Below, piece by piece: positions 25,571 through 40,000 of a DNA stretch of 64,000 bases. Source of the stretch: Tetrahymena elliotti 4EA (taxonomy: Eukaryota > Ciliophora > Oligohymenophorea > Hymenostomatida > Tetrahymenidae); the NCBI GenBank assembly GCA_000231825.2, contig JH720334.1:701687-765686 (forward strand), written 5' to 3'. Both the position numbers and the translations under genes were made by a program. Within the stretch, counting starts at the first letter, position 1, and every line of letters starts with the position of its first letter. The notes below the pieces were generated by a model, which was given only the letters and a program-made list of their open reading frames with translations, was not told where the DNA came from and did not search any database.

Positions 25571-27565
25571 ATGAAAACTACATTTTTCATTACTTTACTT
25601 TTTACTATTATTACCTGCTAACAAATAAGCAAGGAGCCATCTTTGACTTAACTCTAATAGGAAGGATAATAGTTTTAGAATAGTGAAAACAAGCAAAAAT
25701 TTCTTAGCTAATAGAAGTAATAGAGTTTAGAGTAATATGATACAGACAATTTAAAAAGTGATGAAGAGTAATTATAAAAAATTAAAAATTTAGCTGATCA
25801 ATCCAGTGAGGAGAAAACATAAGAAGGAAAAGATGAATAAAGCACAAGCGAAAAAATATAATAGGAAATCGAATTTTCGTTGTTATTTATAGCTGGGTTG
25901 CTTTGTGCAGCTCTAGGTATTAGCTTCGAATGGAAGAATGAAATATATTATACTAGATATTTAAAACTACTTGATATGATTAAAGATAGGTGCAAAACAA
26001 ATGATTTTTAAGAGGGAGATTTAGTCTTTCTCAGTGGAAAGATTAATTATAATTACAATTTGTCAGATCCTTTGTTTAACTTGAATATAGAAAAAGCAGT
26101 TAAAATAAAGCGTAATATTTAGATGGTGTAGTACGATGAAAAAAATAAGAGTGATGACGAATATGATGAAAATGGTAATTTAAAAATCAGAAAATTGGCT
26201 AAATCACCTAGAGCTAATAAGAATAATTATGTCAAAAAGTGGATAAGTTACAGAGTTCCAGTTTTGAACTTTAAAGATTAAAATAAAATTTAAAAATCTT
26301 AAAAGTATTGTAAATTTATTGCTGAGAGTGATACGTTTCAAATAAATAAAATTTCTTTGTCATTACCAAACACCTCGCCAAATTAAGGACCAATAAACTC
26401 ACCTGGAACTCCAAAAATAGGTAACTCTATTCTCAATTTCAGTAATGCTGCCAATAGCTCTTCATTTGATGGAGTGAATAAATCTTAAAAGTTTCGTTCA
26501 AGTTTGAAAAGTGGATAGGTAAATTCTTCAACAGGTGTTTAATAAGGTAGCATGACTGCTCCTAATGCAACCTCTTAATAAAAACTATTTCGCCAAAATT
26601 CTAGTTAAAGCAATTCTCATAATAATGGTAAAATAGCCATAACAGATCTTTCTTGCTTTGATGATTTTCCAGTGTAACCTTTTAATTACAATCTACTAAC
26701 AAATAGTGAAAAAGAGCTGATAACAAATAAAATTGAAGACTTACGTCGCTTGAAGGCAGCCTTTGATGACTAAATATATGATACTTATGTTATGTTTAAG
26801 GATGATGAAGTACTAATTAGCAGAAAGTAAGATTTTAAGATGCATTTAGGAGATAATAAAATGCAACATAGTTTTATTTATGCTGATCAAGTAAGCATAA
26901 TAGGTAAATTGGGAAGCAACAACACTCTTATCCCATATTATAGCATAGAAGAAAACAATGAAGATATAGAATTAGATGACATGGATGATGTAAACAACTC
27001 TCCATTGTTAAGAAAAAGAAATAAGAAAATACATCTTTTGGATCTTAAAAGTAATTTACTTTATTAGACTCATCTTCATCAAGGTTATTAAGAAAGTGGC
27101 TTTATGTAAAGTAACAATGAAAGAATACGATATAATAGTAATGAATCTACCTGTACCTATTATTTTTGTTATATTCCTCGCTTAATGAAAACTATCTTTG
27201 CTTTTGATGATAAAGTTTACTGGGCTATTGATTAAATAGTTAATTTAGATTCATTCTTACAAATAAAAAAGGAACAATTTTCTAAATTAGTTAAACTCTG
27301 CAGGTATATTTCTCTATTCTTTCTCTTAATAGGTGTTTATCTTAGTATTCAACCAATCTTGAATGCATTTGGAATTATCAATTCTGAAAACTTGTAAAAA
27401 AATTCTTCTATGTTTGAGTAGATTTTGGTGGTGATTCTACTAACATTTTCTGTATTTCTAACTACAGCTTTCCCATTATATGCAGTTTACAAAATATATA
27501 TTGGCATTATTATGTTAGCACTATCTCTAGGATTACTTTACTTAGCAAGAATTATATCTTACTGA
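25571..27565 (+). CDS. TMEM43/LUMA-family membrane protein with long Ser/Asn-rich insert
   Basis: Single frame of 664 residues. It begins with a hydrophobic signal-like segment (MKTTFFITLLFTIITC), a Gln-rich acidic stretch, and a transmembrane helix at about 101-119. The next block is diagnostic: GDLVFLSGKI, LSDPLFNLNIEKAVKIKRNI, QMVQYDEK and KKWISYRV match the TMEM43 pattern (G..v.v.G.l.....L.Dp.F...v..a..l.R.VemyQW.E, then a W..). After a Ser/Asn/Pro-rich insert (roughly 250-370), the conserved C-terminal part resumes (DFPVQPFNYNLL, FIYADQVSIIGKLG, CYIPRLMKTIF), ending in about four helices at 578-662. Animal TMEM43 sits in the inner nuclear/ER membrane and organises membrane protein complexes; the same place here is inference. 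The usual family length is about 400, so the insert and N-terminal extension are the main oddities. Confidence 0.82.
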
Positions 27566-29356
27566 AAAAAACAAAATATCTTATTTATATTATAATAAAA
27601 TTAACAATTTGAAACATGATCTTGATCAATATTTTATATCTCTCCTTCCCTAAAATTTATAGTTGTAATTAGACTTTTTAAAAAATCTAAGTTAAAAATC
27701 ATTAAATTATTTCATTGGTTTTATTTTCAAATATATATCAATCAATCAATATCAAAAATAATAGATTTATATTACTTTTTTCTTTCTTCTAAAAACTATC
27801 ATTCAGCTTCGCATAAAAATTAAAGGTGCTTTCTTTAATATATATGAAGGATGTAAATAAAGAATCAGAAACATGAATAATATTTTTGTGTCATAAAATT
27901 GTATAGTTCTTCTCATCTTTGGCCAAGAATTTTCTAAGAAAAATTTGATATGATTGAAATAAAACAAATAAATTCTCAAATAATTTCTTTCAAAAAGTTA
28001 AAAATAAACAAAAAAAATATAATATTTATAACATTTTTATCATTAAAAATAAAAGTATTCCCTTTCTTTGTTTATCTAGGTAGCATGAAAAATTAAATTA
28101 TTCACTAATCTTTTAATTCATATAGTATTTCTTACAAAAAAGATTTTAGTTGATCTTGATTGTATTTTTTTAAAAATTATATTTAATAGATAAATGAGAG
28201 ATAGTTGAAGACATGTGAAAGATGCCAGCAGCTTTTAATTCTGAATAGTATTTATTTAAAAAAAATAACCATATTTTAAATGTAGATTTTTTAGTGTTTA
28301 AATAGACTTTTAGTTTAAATTTTAAATAAGTAATCATTTTGTTCTCACAGTACAGCAAAAATAATAGATTTTGACTTGAAGAAAATAGTAAAAAAAATTA
28401 AAAAAAAGTCATTAATAAAATTTTCTAATTCAAATTAAAAATTCTTTTGTCCCAAAATTATTTACTTAAAATTCTAGAAAATACTTGTAACTTGAAAGCC
28501 AAAAGTGCAATAAAAATTAAAGTTAGTATTCTGATGACTTTTAAATATTGAAAATAATTTTTTTTGTAAATATATCTAATGAAGATTTACTTTTTTCTAA
28601 ACAAACAATTGATTTTTATGAATGATATAAATACTATTAGTAAACCTTATCAAAAAGGAGTTAAAAAAAAAAATTTTTAAGAATAATTAAGAAAAAAATA
28701 GAAAATTCCAAGATTTTCTAAATTGATATAAATAAGAAGTATTTAAAAATATTGTAAATTAGATTTTTTAAATGGTCATTTAACTTTTTACTTGTCTACT
28801 AAGCATACAAATTATATTTAATGTTTATTTAAATTTAATAAAGGACTTTCATAGATTATTCTTTGATTAAAATAGATATTAGTATAACTGTATGAAATTG
28901 ATAGCTTCTATTTATAATTTCATTTTTCAATTTATTTCATCACTCTTTTTAAAGTAATAAAAGATTTTTTTCTAAAGTGTTATCTAAATAATCAAATCTA
29001 ATCACAAATGGACTAAAAATTTAATTGGATTAACCACTTATTTCAATTGTTTTCTTACATTTCAATTTGATTTATACAAAAAATGTCTTAAGATTATAGG
29101 TTTTCTGATGAAATGTTTACTTAGTTAAATAAATGAAAAATTCACAAGTAAATTTCTCAGTTTTCATTCTATTAAATTATGTAATACACATTAAATTTGT
29201 ATATGTTATGGTTTTATATAAAAAAGAGTTGGAGATTATAAATATTAATAAAAAATTATAAAAAAAATTCCTAAAATACTATTAAAAATAATCTTATTAA
29301 GTAAGGTTCAGCTCAAATTTCATTAAATATAAATCTTAAAGTTAAGTGAATTAAAA
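27566..29356. other. AT-rich intergenic region
   Basis: About 1.8 kb with no open frame of note. A 62-residue minus-strand frame at 28170-28358 is too short and too A/T-biased to support. Confidence 0.6.
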
Positions 29357-30003
29357 ATGATGGGCCCTATGCACATGTATGTCTACTTTGATGAGACTTG
29401 CGCTTTTGTATTTAAACAGTAAAATTACATTATTTATAATCTAATCGAAATGCTAAACATAGATAATTATAATTTAAAATTTATTGTAAAAAAATAAAGA
29501 TTCAAGACCACTTTTGGTGATTATGGTTGGTTTGTTTTTGGTTGCTTTTGCTGCTTACTCTACGGAATTTTCCATATGTTTATTCCATTCATGAAGGATC
29601 TTTATTTAAAATCTGTTCTTAAAAAGTAATTCAAAATTATTTTATTCTAGGATTGTTACTTCTATTTTTTAGAAAGAAAATCTCTATTTATAAGAGAACT
29701 TAATAAACAAAGAATCTTGATTTTTTAATGTTTTTAAATAAAATAAAGTATTAAAAAAATATTTTAAAATTTATTAGCAATCCTTCTAAGAATACCCGTT
29801 GCCCTATTCATGTTAAAATCATCCTTACTATTTACTACTTCACTTATACTTTATCAAATTTCATGCTTATGATGATAATGATGACTATGAATGGGTGGGT
29901 TTTGATCGCTACAGCATTAGGCTTAACAATAGGCTATTTCATCTTTACTTTTGATAAATCAGTCTATGAATTGAAAGGAAACCATGAACTTTGCCATTCT
30001 TGA
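29357..30003 (+). CDS. Ctr-family copper transporter
   Basis: Three exons (29357-29418, 29500-29625, 29673-30003), 172 residues. The N-terminus MMGPMHMYVYFDETCAFVFK has a Met cluster ending in MHM, as in Ctr proteins, where Met side chains capture Cu(I). TM1 is GDYGWFVFGCFCCLLYGIF; a basic loop of about 60 residues follows. TM2 carries the MxxxM pore motif (FMLMMIMMTMNGW) and TM3 the GxxxG packing motif (GLTIGYFIF). These three features together identify the family. It works as a trimer bringing reduced copper across the plasma or a vacuolar membrane. The C-terminus ends KGNHELCHS, a His/Cys pair comparable to the HCH-type tails that hand copper on. The second intron (47 nt) is short but its phase fits. 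Confidence 0.9.
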
Positions 30004-31011
30004 AACTTTATTATTCTATAATTTATGTGAGTTATACATGATTGCTAAATTTATGCAATCTGTGGTTTTTGTAAGAAATTTCAAGTCAAAATTAGTATTA
30101 ATTTAATATTTTAAAACAAAATTTTGTCTTCTTCTCTTAAAAAAAGGCTACTATATTCATCTTTTATGTAATTTATTATGAAATTTTTGAACAGTTTAGA
30201 ATTCAAAGTATTTTATCATCTAAATTACATTTAGTTTTAACCTTTTTTAAAGATTTGTGAATAGAGTAACCAACATATTTTTATCATATTTCTCATGGAA
30301 GCATTTTTGGAGATAAACTACTAATAATAAAAGAATTTTTTTAGTTAAATTAAAGTATTTAAAATTATAAAAGATTAATAAACAAATACACCAACATATT
30401 CATATTACACCATTTATCTTTTCATAGAATTAAAATGATTACATTTAAATTAAGTAATTTTGAGTAATGTAAATCTTATAGATATTTACCTACTTCTATA
30501 AATAGCTTTTGTTTGATTAGGCTATTTATTTTCTAATATTATTAAAATGAAATTAATTTTTGTTCTAAATTTTTGGGATAAAAATTCTATTTAATCTCAA
30601 TTAAAAAATTAAATTTTTAAAATCATAAAATAATTTATGCAAAAATTAACCAATAAAGATATTAAAAACAATTTTTATTAAAAATAAATAAAAAAAGAAA
30701 AAAAACTTTAAAAGAAATGTAATAGAATAAAGTAAACTAATTTCTGTTGAGTTAAGAGTTTATATAATAAGAATAAAAGTAGTTTGGAATTTGAATATAG
30801 ACTTTAAAAATCTAATTGGTTGTGTGTTAAGTGTATTTAAATATTTATTAAAAAATAACTTAAATTAGATATATTTCATCTTTCAATTATATTAATTATC
30901 ACATCAAAAGAGATAGCTATAAATTAAAGATAATCAATATAGGTTTTAATAAAGTATTTTCATTCTAAGATCAAAATAAAGAAGAATTAAATTTTACTAA
31001 GCAATTTAAAT
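30004..31011. other. AT-rich intergenic region
   Basis: 3' UTR of the copper transporter and the 5' region of the Ca2+ channel gene; nothing else recognised. Confidence 0.6.
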
Positions 31012-34000
31012 ATGAACCATTCTTCATCTGGATAAGATGCAGGACACTAACAGCCTGAAAGACTAGTTAGATTTGGCTCTCTCATACATTTAAATTTGGA
31101 AGATAGCTTTTAATATTATATGTATGGTGAAGGCTTTATGAATTAAAGTGTAGAAATGAAAAAGTTTGATTTACAAGGAGAAGCAAATAAAGATGATGAT
31201 TTTTCATATTGTTTATTTATGATTCTTCCTTTTTAGGATTTAAATTCCTTCAGGCAATAACAAATTTTGTTAGAATTCTTTTAAGAAGGAGCTAAAGAAC
31301 TAAAAAGTAACTTGAATTTAAAATACATTTTTTTTGAATTGTAGTAAAGATCTATGAGAAACTTATCAAAAAAAGCGAAAAATAAAATAAATTAGTTTAT
31401 ATAATAATTTAAAATAATATTTTATGAGTATTTTTATAGTGGTTTGCTTGAATTTTCAAAATTTCTTAAAAGAATTAGGCCAGGAAGAAAAACTTGATGA
31501 AAGAAAGAATAGAATTAGTGATTTCAAAAATAGGATAGAAAGTGAATTTATAACAAACATAAATGTAATGGAACGTTAATGCGGATAGAAAATATTACTA
31601 GTGAACTCTAATTTTATGCTTTTGCATTTAAACACAATGAAATATGTCTGTTTAAATAAAGAAAACTCTGAAAATCTTTAGTAAAGCTTTAATTACATAA
31701 TATAAATAAATCAATCTAACATTATTATAAAGAGAAGTTAATTTAAAAAATATAAGCCAATTACAATTTAAAAACATTTAAAAACACAATCTAAAATATT
31801 TCAAAATTCCCATTATAATCTTTAGATTTAGCTTTTTATTTTCTCTTAAAAATAAACAAAACTGGAGAATAGTCCGTATCCTTATGCTAATAATTAAAAT
31901 AATTAATAAATAATTTAATTTTGAATTCCGTTTCAAAATTTATTTTAAGAAGCGTTTTGTACCTTGGAATCTTATTTATATCATTAAGTTCATGAATATT
32001 TTACATAAGATAAGCAAGAAAGTTCATCTAAAATTGCAAAATAACTCTTTTAATTTTAGATATTTTTTTAAATTACAAAAAATATTTTAAATTTAATTTA
32101 AATTTTTAAATTAAAAAAGTGTGGAGTTAGTAGAATATCCGAACAGCTTTTGCTTTTTTAGATTCATGCCTTCTTTGAGGCTTTAAACTATGAGAAATGA
32201 TAATTTTGTTTATGAAAATGAACTTATGCATATTTGCTGTTCAGAAATGATAGATGGCAAAAGGCCTTATTTGATTGCAGATGTGACGAATTAAGATTCA
32301 AACAAAAATAAAAAAGAAAATTAAGTTGCTAAATAATCCTTGGTTTATGCTAGTATTGATAGTGCAAAATCATGGAAGTAAATTCACAATTCAATAATCT
32401 TTTATAATGATATATTTTTTAATTTTTCTGATAGATTAAATTTATATCAAGAACCTGCCTCTACTTCTTAAGTGGAGTCAATAGAAGAAAAAAATTATTT
32501 AAGAGCTGGAGATATTGTTTGGATCATACAAACTGAAAAGAAAGTACTTTGTTTTTTAAAATCTTCATTCTGTTTACTATTTTAACAAAAAGCTCTTTGT
32601 AAGCTCTCAAAGGCAAAGTGATCCTTTTTTAGAAATTTTAAATTCTTAAAAAAATCGTGATGGCAAATCTTTCTTAGAAGATCAAATAAAAGATATTAAA
32701 ACTTAACTTCTTGAAAATTTTAGAACAGAGTTCAGAGCTATTGATAATATTTTCGAAGATTCTGAATAGTAACAAAAATAAACACTCAGTACAAATGGTT
32801 TATATAGAATAGAACCAGAAAACGTATTCGTTGGAGGTCCATTATAATGGGGCAATAAATATAGAATTAGGCATTTAATTTCAGGGAAATATTTAAGCTG
32901 TTATAGTTATAAATAGAAAAAAAAATTGAATACTGATGTAAGTAAACTTATTAGAAATTATTTTTTTTAATTATTTTTTTAAAAGAAAATGAGATACTAA
33001 CTTAAGCTGACCAAACAAAGAGATGATTCAACTTTATTTAAATTCATTCCTATTGAAAATTTGATGTTCAAATTCTAGTCTAAACAAAATATTTAAAAAG
33101 ACTCTTACTTTAGAATATAGCATACTTGCAATGACGAAATTGTCTGGCTATCTGCTAAAGAGGAGGAATAAGAAGATAACAATGAAAATGGAGCCATAGT
33201 TGAAAAGTATTTTTTATTTTCTTAATGAAAAGTTAAAAATGTTATTTTTAATAATTCTCACTAGCCTAGCTGTATTTGAAGGAAAAATGAAGGAAGTGAA
33301 TACTTTCAAATTCAGAAAATCAAATTAATAAGATATTTGGGAAACTAACTTTCTCTAATCTTCGATTCCTTTGATTTTGAGTATTGCTTAAAATATTGTA
33401 GATATCAGCGAGCAAGAAAATTTTAAAAATTAAATGTTTAAATTAAGTCAATTCGATTATTTTTATCCAAAGGCCTATGATACTATCAAAGCTATTCAAA
33501 ATTTTATAACAAATAAAATCATCTCAAATATATCTATGCAACACGAATATAATTATCCATCTCTTGACAGATAAGATGTATTTTTTCTTAATTATTTTTA
33601 TATTTCTTAAAATAGATAAATTATATATTTTATTGTCTGAAGCTTTGTTATTAATTTTTTTAACTTTTAAATAAGAAATTTTGTGAATAAATGCTTCTTG
33701 GGTTATTTTGCTGGTTTTTAACAAAAGTTTTTCCTAGACCTGAAGAATTTCAAGAATTTAATGTTAAGCCAGGAGAAGAGTTTCTTTTTGATGATACAGA
33801 TCCTTTAAAGAATGGATAAATATCAAAATAATTTAAAGGCAGAGAGAAATTTTACAGATAGTGTGTGTAGCATTTGAAGAATAAATACACCCTGTCTTTC
33901 TAGATTTACAGCTTAATTAAATATGCTTGTTATAGAAACTAAAAAAACTAACTTTACTTTTTTAAATTTTAAAATGACTTTGCTGAGCACATCGGATATG

Positions 34001-37000
34001 GTGATTTCGTTAAAGAAGCTCTTGAATTTTGTTTTTAAGGAAACTTCTAAATTTTGCACTCTTTGCATCAAATTTAATTTGTGAAAAGGATTTCTCATCA
34101 GCAATAAAACCAATTTTAGAAAGTAAAATTAAATTTAAATAATCAATAAAAATGTTTTTTAAATTCAAACTAAAATTTATAAGAAAAGCAAATCAAAGAA
34201 CTTCTTTTAATTTCTAGTCAAAAAGCTAAAAAAAATGGAGCCATATACTAAGAGCGATATTTTAAGCTTATTAGCTAGTTTTTGCGTGTTTAATAACAGC
34301 TCCATTTATATAAACTAAGAAAAAATCTTTTCAGGCTTTATAGACAACAGATAGATTATATTTAACACACTTCTTAAAATTCGTGAGGAAATTGTGGATA
34401 ATCAAAAAGATATGAAAAAGGAAGACATATTGGGAACTAAGTTTTTCTAAAAAAAGAGGAATTTCTTTATTGAAGTAAAAAAGTTTATTTTGTCATTAAA
34501 AATGCATTTTAAAAATTCATAAATTTAAAGATTAAAAAAAGGTAGCCTAAATCGCTTGAATATGATATCGTTACTCTTAATCTCAATTTATTTGATAAAA
34601 AATATATTAAGAAAAATAGCTCAATTGGTAACTATTTTTTATGCTAAGTAGAACTTTATTCAAATATGTGTGCCAATAGAAATTTCACTAGTGGAAAAGC
34701 CTTTGGTGATATTTTCCCTTAAAACACACTGATGGATTTCATAGAAGAAGATGTATGATTGAATTTCTTAAACTTTTGTACCTAATTTTTTTTTATTTCA
34801 TAATAGCATAGCACTGAGCTGAGAGCTAGAATGTGCAAACTCTAGAGAAATTTATATATTGATAAAGAACCAAGACTAATTATTTAAAAGCCCAATCTTG
34901 TCCGTATTTTTATCAGCTAAGATGATAGACTAAATGACAAAGAAATATGCCCTTTTATATTCGATCCAGTCATACTAAAAATGATTCGTTAACCTAAGCT
35001 TAAGAAGAAGAAAGAAAATTAAGTTTATTTGTAGAGCATGAAAAAGAAATTTGAAAGATACTTAAAAAAGCAAGAAGAAACAGAAATTTATATCTAATTC
35101 ATAAAAAATAATGCAAAAGAAGATTATGAGCTTATCAAAAAAAACCAATTATTTATAAGAAGAGAACTTAAAAAATGTTTCTAAGCAATTATGAAAATGG
35201 ATAATATGAAAATAGATGAAAAGAACTACCCAGATTATTATTAAGATAAGGATAGTAAACAAAATGACTAATTTTTCACTCAAACACCCAATTAAGATAT
35301 TTATAACAGTGTTTTTAATAACTTAACATATGAAATCATTAAGAATTTTCATTTAATGCTTAAGTATGGATTCTTCACTAGGTTTGCTAATTTATCTAAT
35401 GATCCTGACCATATCAAAGATCCTATTAAGATATTTAAAGATATCATCAGTTATCTTTCTTTCATTTTAGAGTTTGAAATAGATTATACCTCAGAACTCA
35501 TTAAAAATGGTGCATCTTAAGCATAGAGTGACAACATTGGATGCTTAAAAAGAAGTATTTTTATTTCAAAATATTATCTTTTTTTAACTTTTTTTAATAA
35601 AAATAATATTAGAATACATTAAGAATATTGAGAAATAAATTGAAGAGTAAAAAGAGGGTATTTCTCTTCTCTCTATAAAAAATATTGGAGGTGAAGGAAT
35701 GAAATTATTTACTGACCTCACTAAAGTCTTACCTTTAAAAACGAATAATGAAGAAGATGAAGAGGAAGAAGATGGAGGTGTTAAAGGGTCAGGAAATGAG
35801 ACAGATAGCTAAAGCTAGTTGAATTTTTTAAACACTTATTAAAGTTTACAAAAACTACTTACTAAATTTACAAATAAGACTTATAAGATGAAAAGTAAAA
35901 TCTCTTTAAACTTTATAAAATCAACCAATTAATTCATACATTTTTTAACAAACTTGTTAAAAATTATTAGATATGGAGATTAGAATTAATAAGGATCTTG
36001 AAACCCTAATTAAAATAGAAATATGTGAAATTTTTGAGTATATTATGGATTGGAGAGAGGACTTTTTCATACAAAATGCTATGAATTACTTCACCGATGT
36101 TTTTTATGAAAACAATAAATTTGAAAACAATTATTAGAAAAACCCCTAAGACTTAGAAAAAGAAATTTCCTAATTGTTCCCAGAAAACATGTTTGCAGTT
36201 GGTTAGCCAGTTTTAACAAAGAAAAGAAAATTTAAAAAATTATAGCCTAAGAAAACATAAGTATATGATCCAAATCTTTACTATGAAGAAGTAATTAAAA
36301 AAATATTATTTTAGCCTTTACTTTATGTATAAGAAAAATTTGAATAAAAAAGGTTGAAAATATTGATGACATAATCAGAAGGCCTTTTGCTGAATCTTTA
36401 ATGATAGGATTCTACTTTTCAGAGGATCCTGATTTGTAAAATAAATTTGCAAATTTGATTTACAGGTCCTTTACATAAAAGAAAAAGTTTGTTGAGAATA
36501 TTTTTAAGATAAACCTTGTAAATAGTGGAAGTAGTGATCGCTCTTATTAGTAAATGAGTAAGCTGATTAGTAGGTTGAAAGCTCTTATTAGTTATTCATA
36601 AAGCTGGCTTTAAATAATTGAGTAAGATGTATATAATGAAAAAGCTGAAGAAAATCTAGAAGTAACTCTATCTAAACTCACTAAATTGTATGAATAATTT
36701 GAAGGAAAATCAGAAGAATTGGAAATAAAACAAAAAATATTCAAACATTTAGAGGGGCATAAAGTTATACTGAAGTTTTTAGAGCAAGGAACTAGTGTGC
36801 TTTAAACAAATTCTCATTACTTTACTATTTAAAACTAGGAATAGCAACAATTTTCTTACAAAAAAGTATTCATGTATAGTGTTATTAATGGTAATTCTTT
36901 TCTTTTATTAAAAAATAACTAAACAAATAAACAAATTTACTTCTTATTAAAAAGTATTTAAAACATGTCACAAGATACTGTCCATTTTCTGTTTAAAGAA

Positions 37001-40000
37001 TTAAAAGATCCAAAAAACCCTGTTTAAGCATTATCATAAACTTTTGTTTAATCAATCATATTTAAATATTGGTTAAGTGGAGTTCATATGTGAAATCTTT
37101 AGAGGTAACAGAGATCTCTCCCTTGCAAATAATAGCAAGTATATTGATTATACCATTAATCTTATTAAAATTCATGGTATGTAACCTGAATTTTTAGATT
37201 TATTTGAGATTCTAATTGAAAATAAAACAATCGAAAATTATGAAATTCAAAAGAGAATTATCTAAACTTTATTAGATTCAAAAATTATCAATATTATCAA
37301 TGTAATTAATTCTTTTTCTAATATTTTGAGATATTTATTCTTTAATTTAAAAAGCCTTTTAAAACTGAAAATCTCATTGAATAAAAAAGAAGAACTATAT
37401 AATATATAGAGCTGTTGTAATCAGAAAAATAGATTGAAAACTCTAGACTTTAGTCTTTAGGTAATTTGGAAATAAATACAGAAACTTCTCAAAAAACCCC
37501 AAAACTGTAAATAGTGGGTTTTGAACAAACTAAAAATATAGAACAATAAGGAGATGTTCTAGAAAATAATGATGATTAAGCAAATTTAGAAACAGAAAAT
37601 AGTGAGGTACAGTAAAATTTAAAAAATAATTTTGACATAAATGTAACAATTAAATTCTATGAGTAATGCTAAACACAAAACTAGGATGTGCTAGAAAAAA
37701 GATTAAAGGAATATAAATTAAAATTCATTCAAATTATCTCTACAGGCTTCACAACTTCTGAGATAGGTGTTAATTTCATATATAGATCTTTCTTGCATAT
37801 TAGAGTTCAAAGTTTATTCTAAATGCTTTTTGATGAAATGAAAATAAAGTAAAATAAGAATATAAATGATAAAAATGTATTAAAATAACTTATTTCGAGC
37901 AGAAAGCAAGCTATCACTGATCTTCTATTAACTTATTTCTATAAATTAGACTAAAGCATATAAGACTTTTAAAAAAGTTCTCAAGTAAACATTTTTTAAA
38001 ACTTTTTAATTAAAACAAACAATATTTTTAAAAAAATAGATTTTCATGGATTGCATAGAATGTGAAATAATAAACCTTAGAAGTAAATACAATTATTCTT
38101 AAGAAGAAAAAGAATTCATAATTCATAATTTCTTACCTCTCATCAATGAGTATAGTGATAATTTCCTCAAGGACTCTGTGTAAAATTCTTAAAATTTATT
38201 TCATTTTCAACTAATCAAATCTTATATAAAATAGGCTTCTAGCTATCTAGAAAAATGAAAATAGTGTTGAATCACAAAACTAAAAAATAATAATCAAATT
38301 TGCTGATCTCTTCTTATAATAAGTTTCCAGATTTATTGACTTTACACAATTCAAAAAACTAGATAATAGGACTACTTAAAGACTTAAAAATATAGCTATA
38401 TTAGCAAATAACTTTAGAATTAAATTCAATCCTCCAGAAATTTTACAGGTAAAATCACTCTCATTAACTCTTAAAAATATTAATGTCTTTTTTAAATATT
38501 TTAGCAATTAATAAATGTTATGGCTATAGAAAACAAAGAAGCCGGAGGATAATAAAAAGAACATACAAGCTTAAATAAATATAATTAGCCAACTAAAAAA
38601 CAAAATGGTAATACTTATTTATTTTTATTTATTTAGGCTAATCAAATAATTCATTTTTATTAATCAATAAGGTTAAGTTTTCTAGAAATTTAAAAACTGT
38701 GTGAATGCAATTATTTTCTTGAAAAAGGCTGGACAAGACTCAAACTCAGTTCATTTTGATTAGTTAAATAAATTAGAAAGGGAGTCTAGATATTTAAAAC
38801 TTTGGAATACTTTTAAAAATTAGATTAAAAATACAAAGTAATTAATTTTGGATTGATTACTTTTTTTTGAATTTAAAAGTTGAACATTTTTTTATATTAA
38901 CAAAGCTTTTTATTTAAATATATTTATTGAGATTTTATGTTTATTAATTATAAGGTCAATTAAAGAAATGGTCAAAGAAGAGCATAGGTTGTTTAAAGAC
39001 TCAATTATGAACTTTGAAAATTTCATTGAAAATAGGAAAGATGCTATTGAAGATCTTCTTATTTCAAAAGAAGATATCATCAAAAAGTTTCTTAATTTCA
39101 TTAATTTTTGGAAGGAAATGGGATCTTCTAAAGGTAGTGTAATATTTATTATTAAGACACTTAGACATATCATTGAGAGAAGTGACTCATCTAATTCTAA
39201 AGAAACGGAATTTGCTAATGCTGAAGAAGATAAAGCTGCAAAAGAAAAAAGATAAAATGTTATGGATGCTTTGAACACGTCTATTGTTTGCTCTAGTCTG
39301 CTCACAAGAGAAACTCAAAGAGATAAAGTTTACTTGTATTATTTGTTTAGGCTCTTAATTAGTCTTCTTGATGGAGGTAAATTATTGAATTTAATAAATG
39401 TGAGAGAACTTTAAAATAATGAAATAATTTTTTTAATAATAGGAAACAAATAAGTTTAAAATACTATGTATGAGTTCTTTATCAATAATACAGAGAGTGA
39501 ATATCTATTTTAAAAGATAAATAATATTATTGAAGATGAAATTAAAATTATTAAGAAACTCGAAGGAAAAAAGACTTCATTTGGCTTAGTAAAATTTGTT
39601 TTATTTATGTTTGGTTAAAAATGATAATTTATTAATTGTTATTTAGGATTAAGCTTCAAGCAAACATTTAATTGAAAATGTACTTTAATTGATTTAATTG
39701 CTATGTGAAGGACATAATAATAAAATGCAAAGCTACTTAAGATATTAATTTAATTCTAAAATCAGCTATAATTTAGTTGAAAAAATCATTGATTTGCTGT
39801 TGGCAATTAAAATTTCTAATGAAACTTATGTAGCTGTAAAATAGTGCTTTGATACATTAACTGAATTAGTTTAAGGTCCTTGCAAACAAAATCAAATTTA
39901 GATTATCTAATCTAAATTTTTAGAATATGCAGTTGACATTCTAAGAGAAGAAGACTAAGTTTATGTCACAAACTAAGTATTTGAAAAATTAGAAGAATAA

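Noticed and set aside
28170..28358. 62-residue minus-strand frame
   Set aside because: Short, AT-biased, isolated in a 1.8-kb intergenic region, with no extension in the ciliate code that looks coding.
38910..39305. 131-residue minus-strand frame
   Set aside because: Antisense shadow of a Glu/Lys-rich exon of the Ca2+ release channel.
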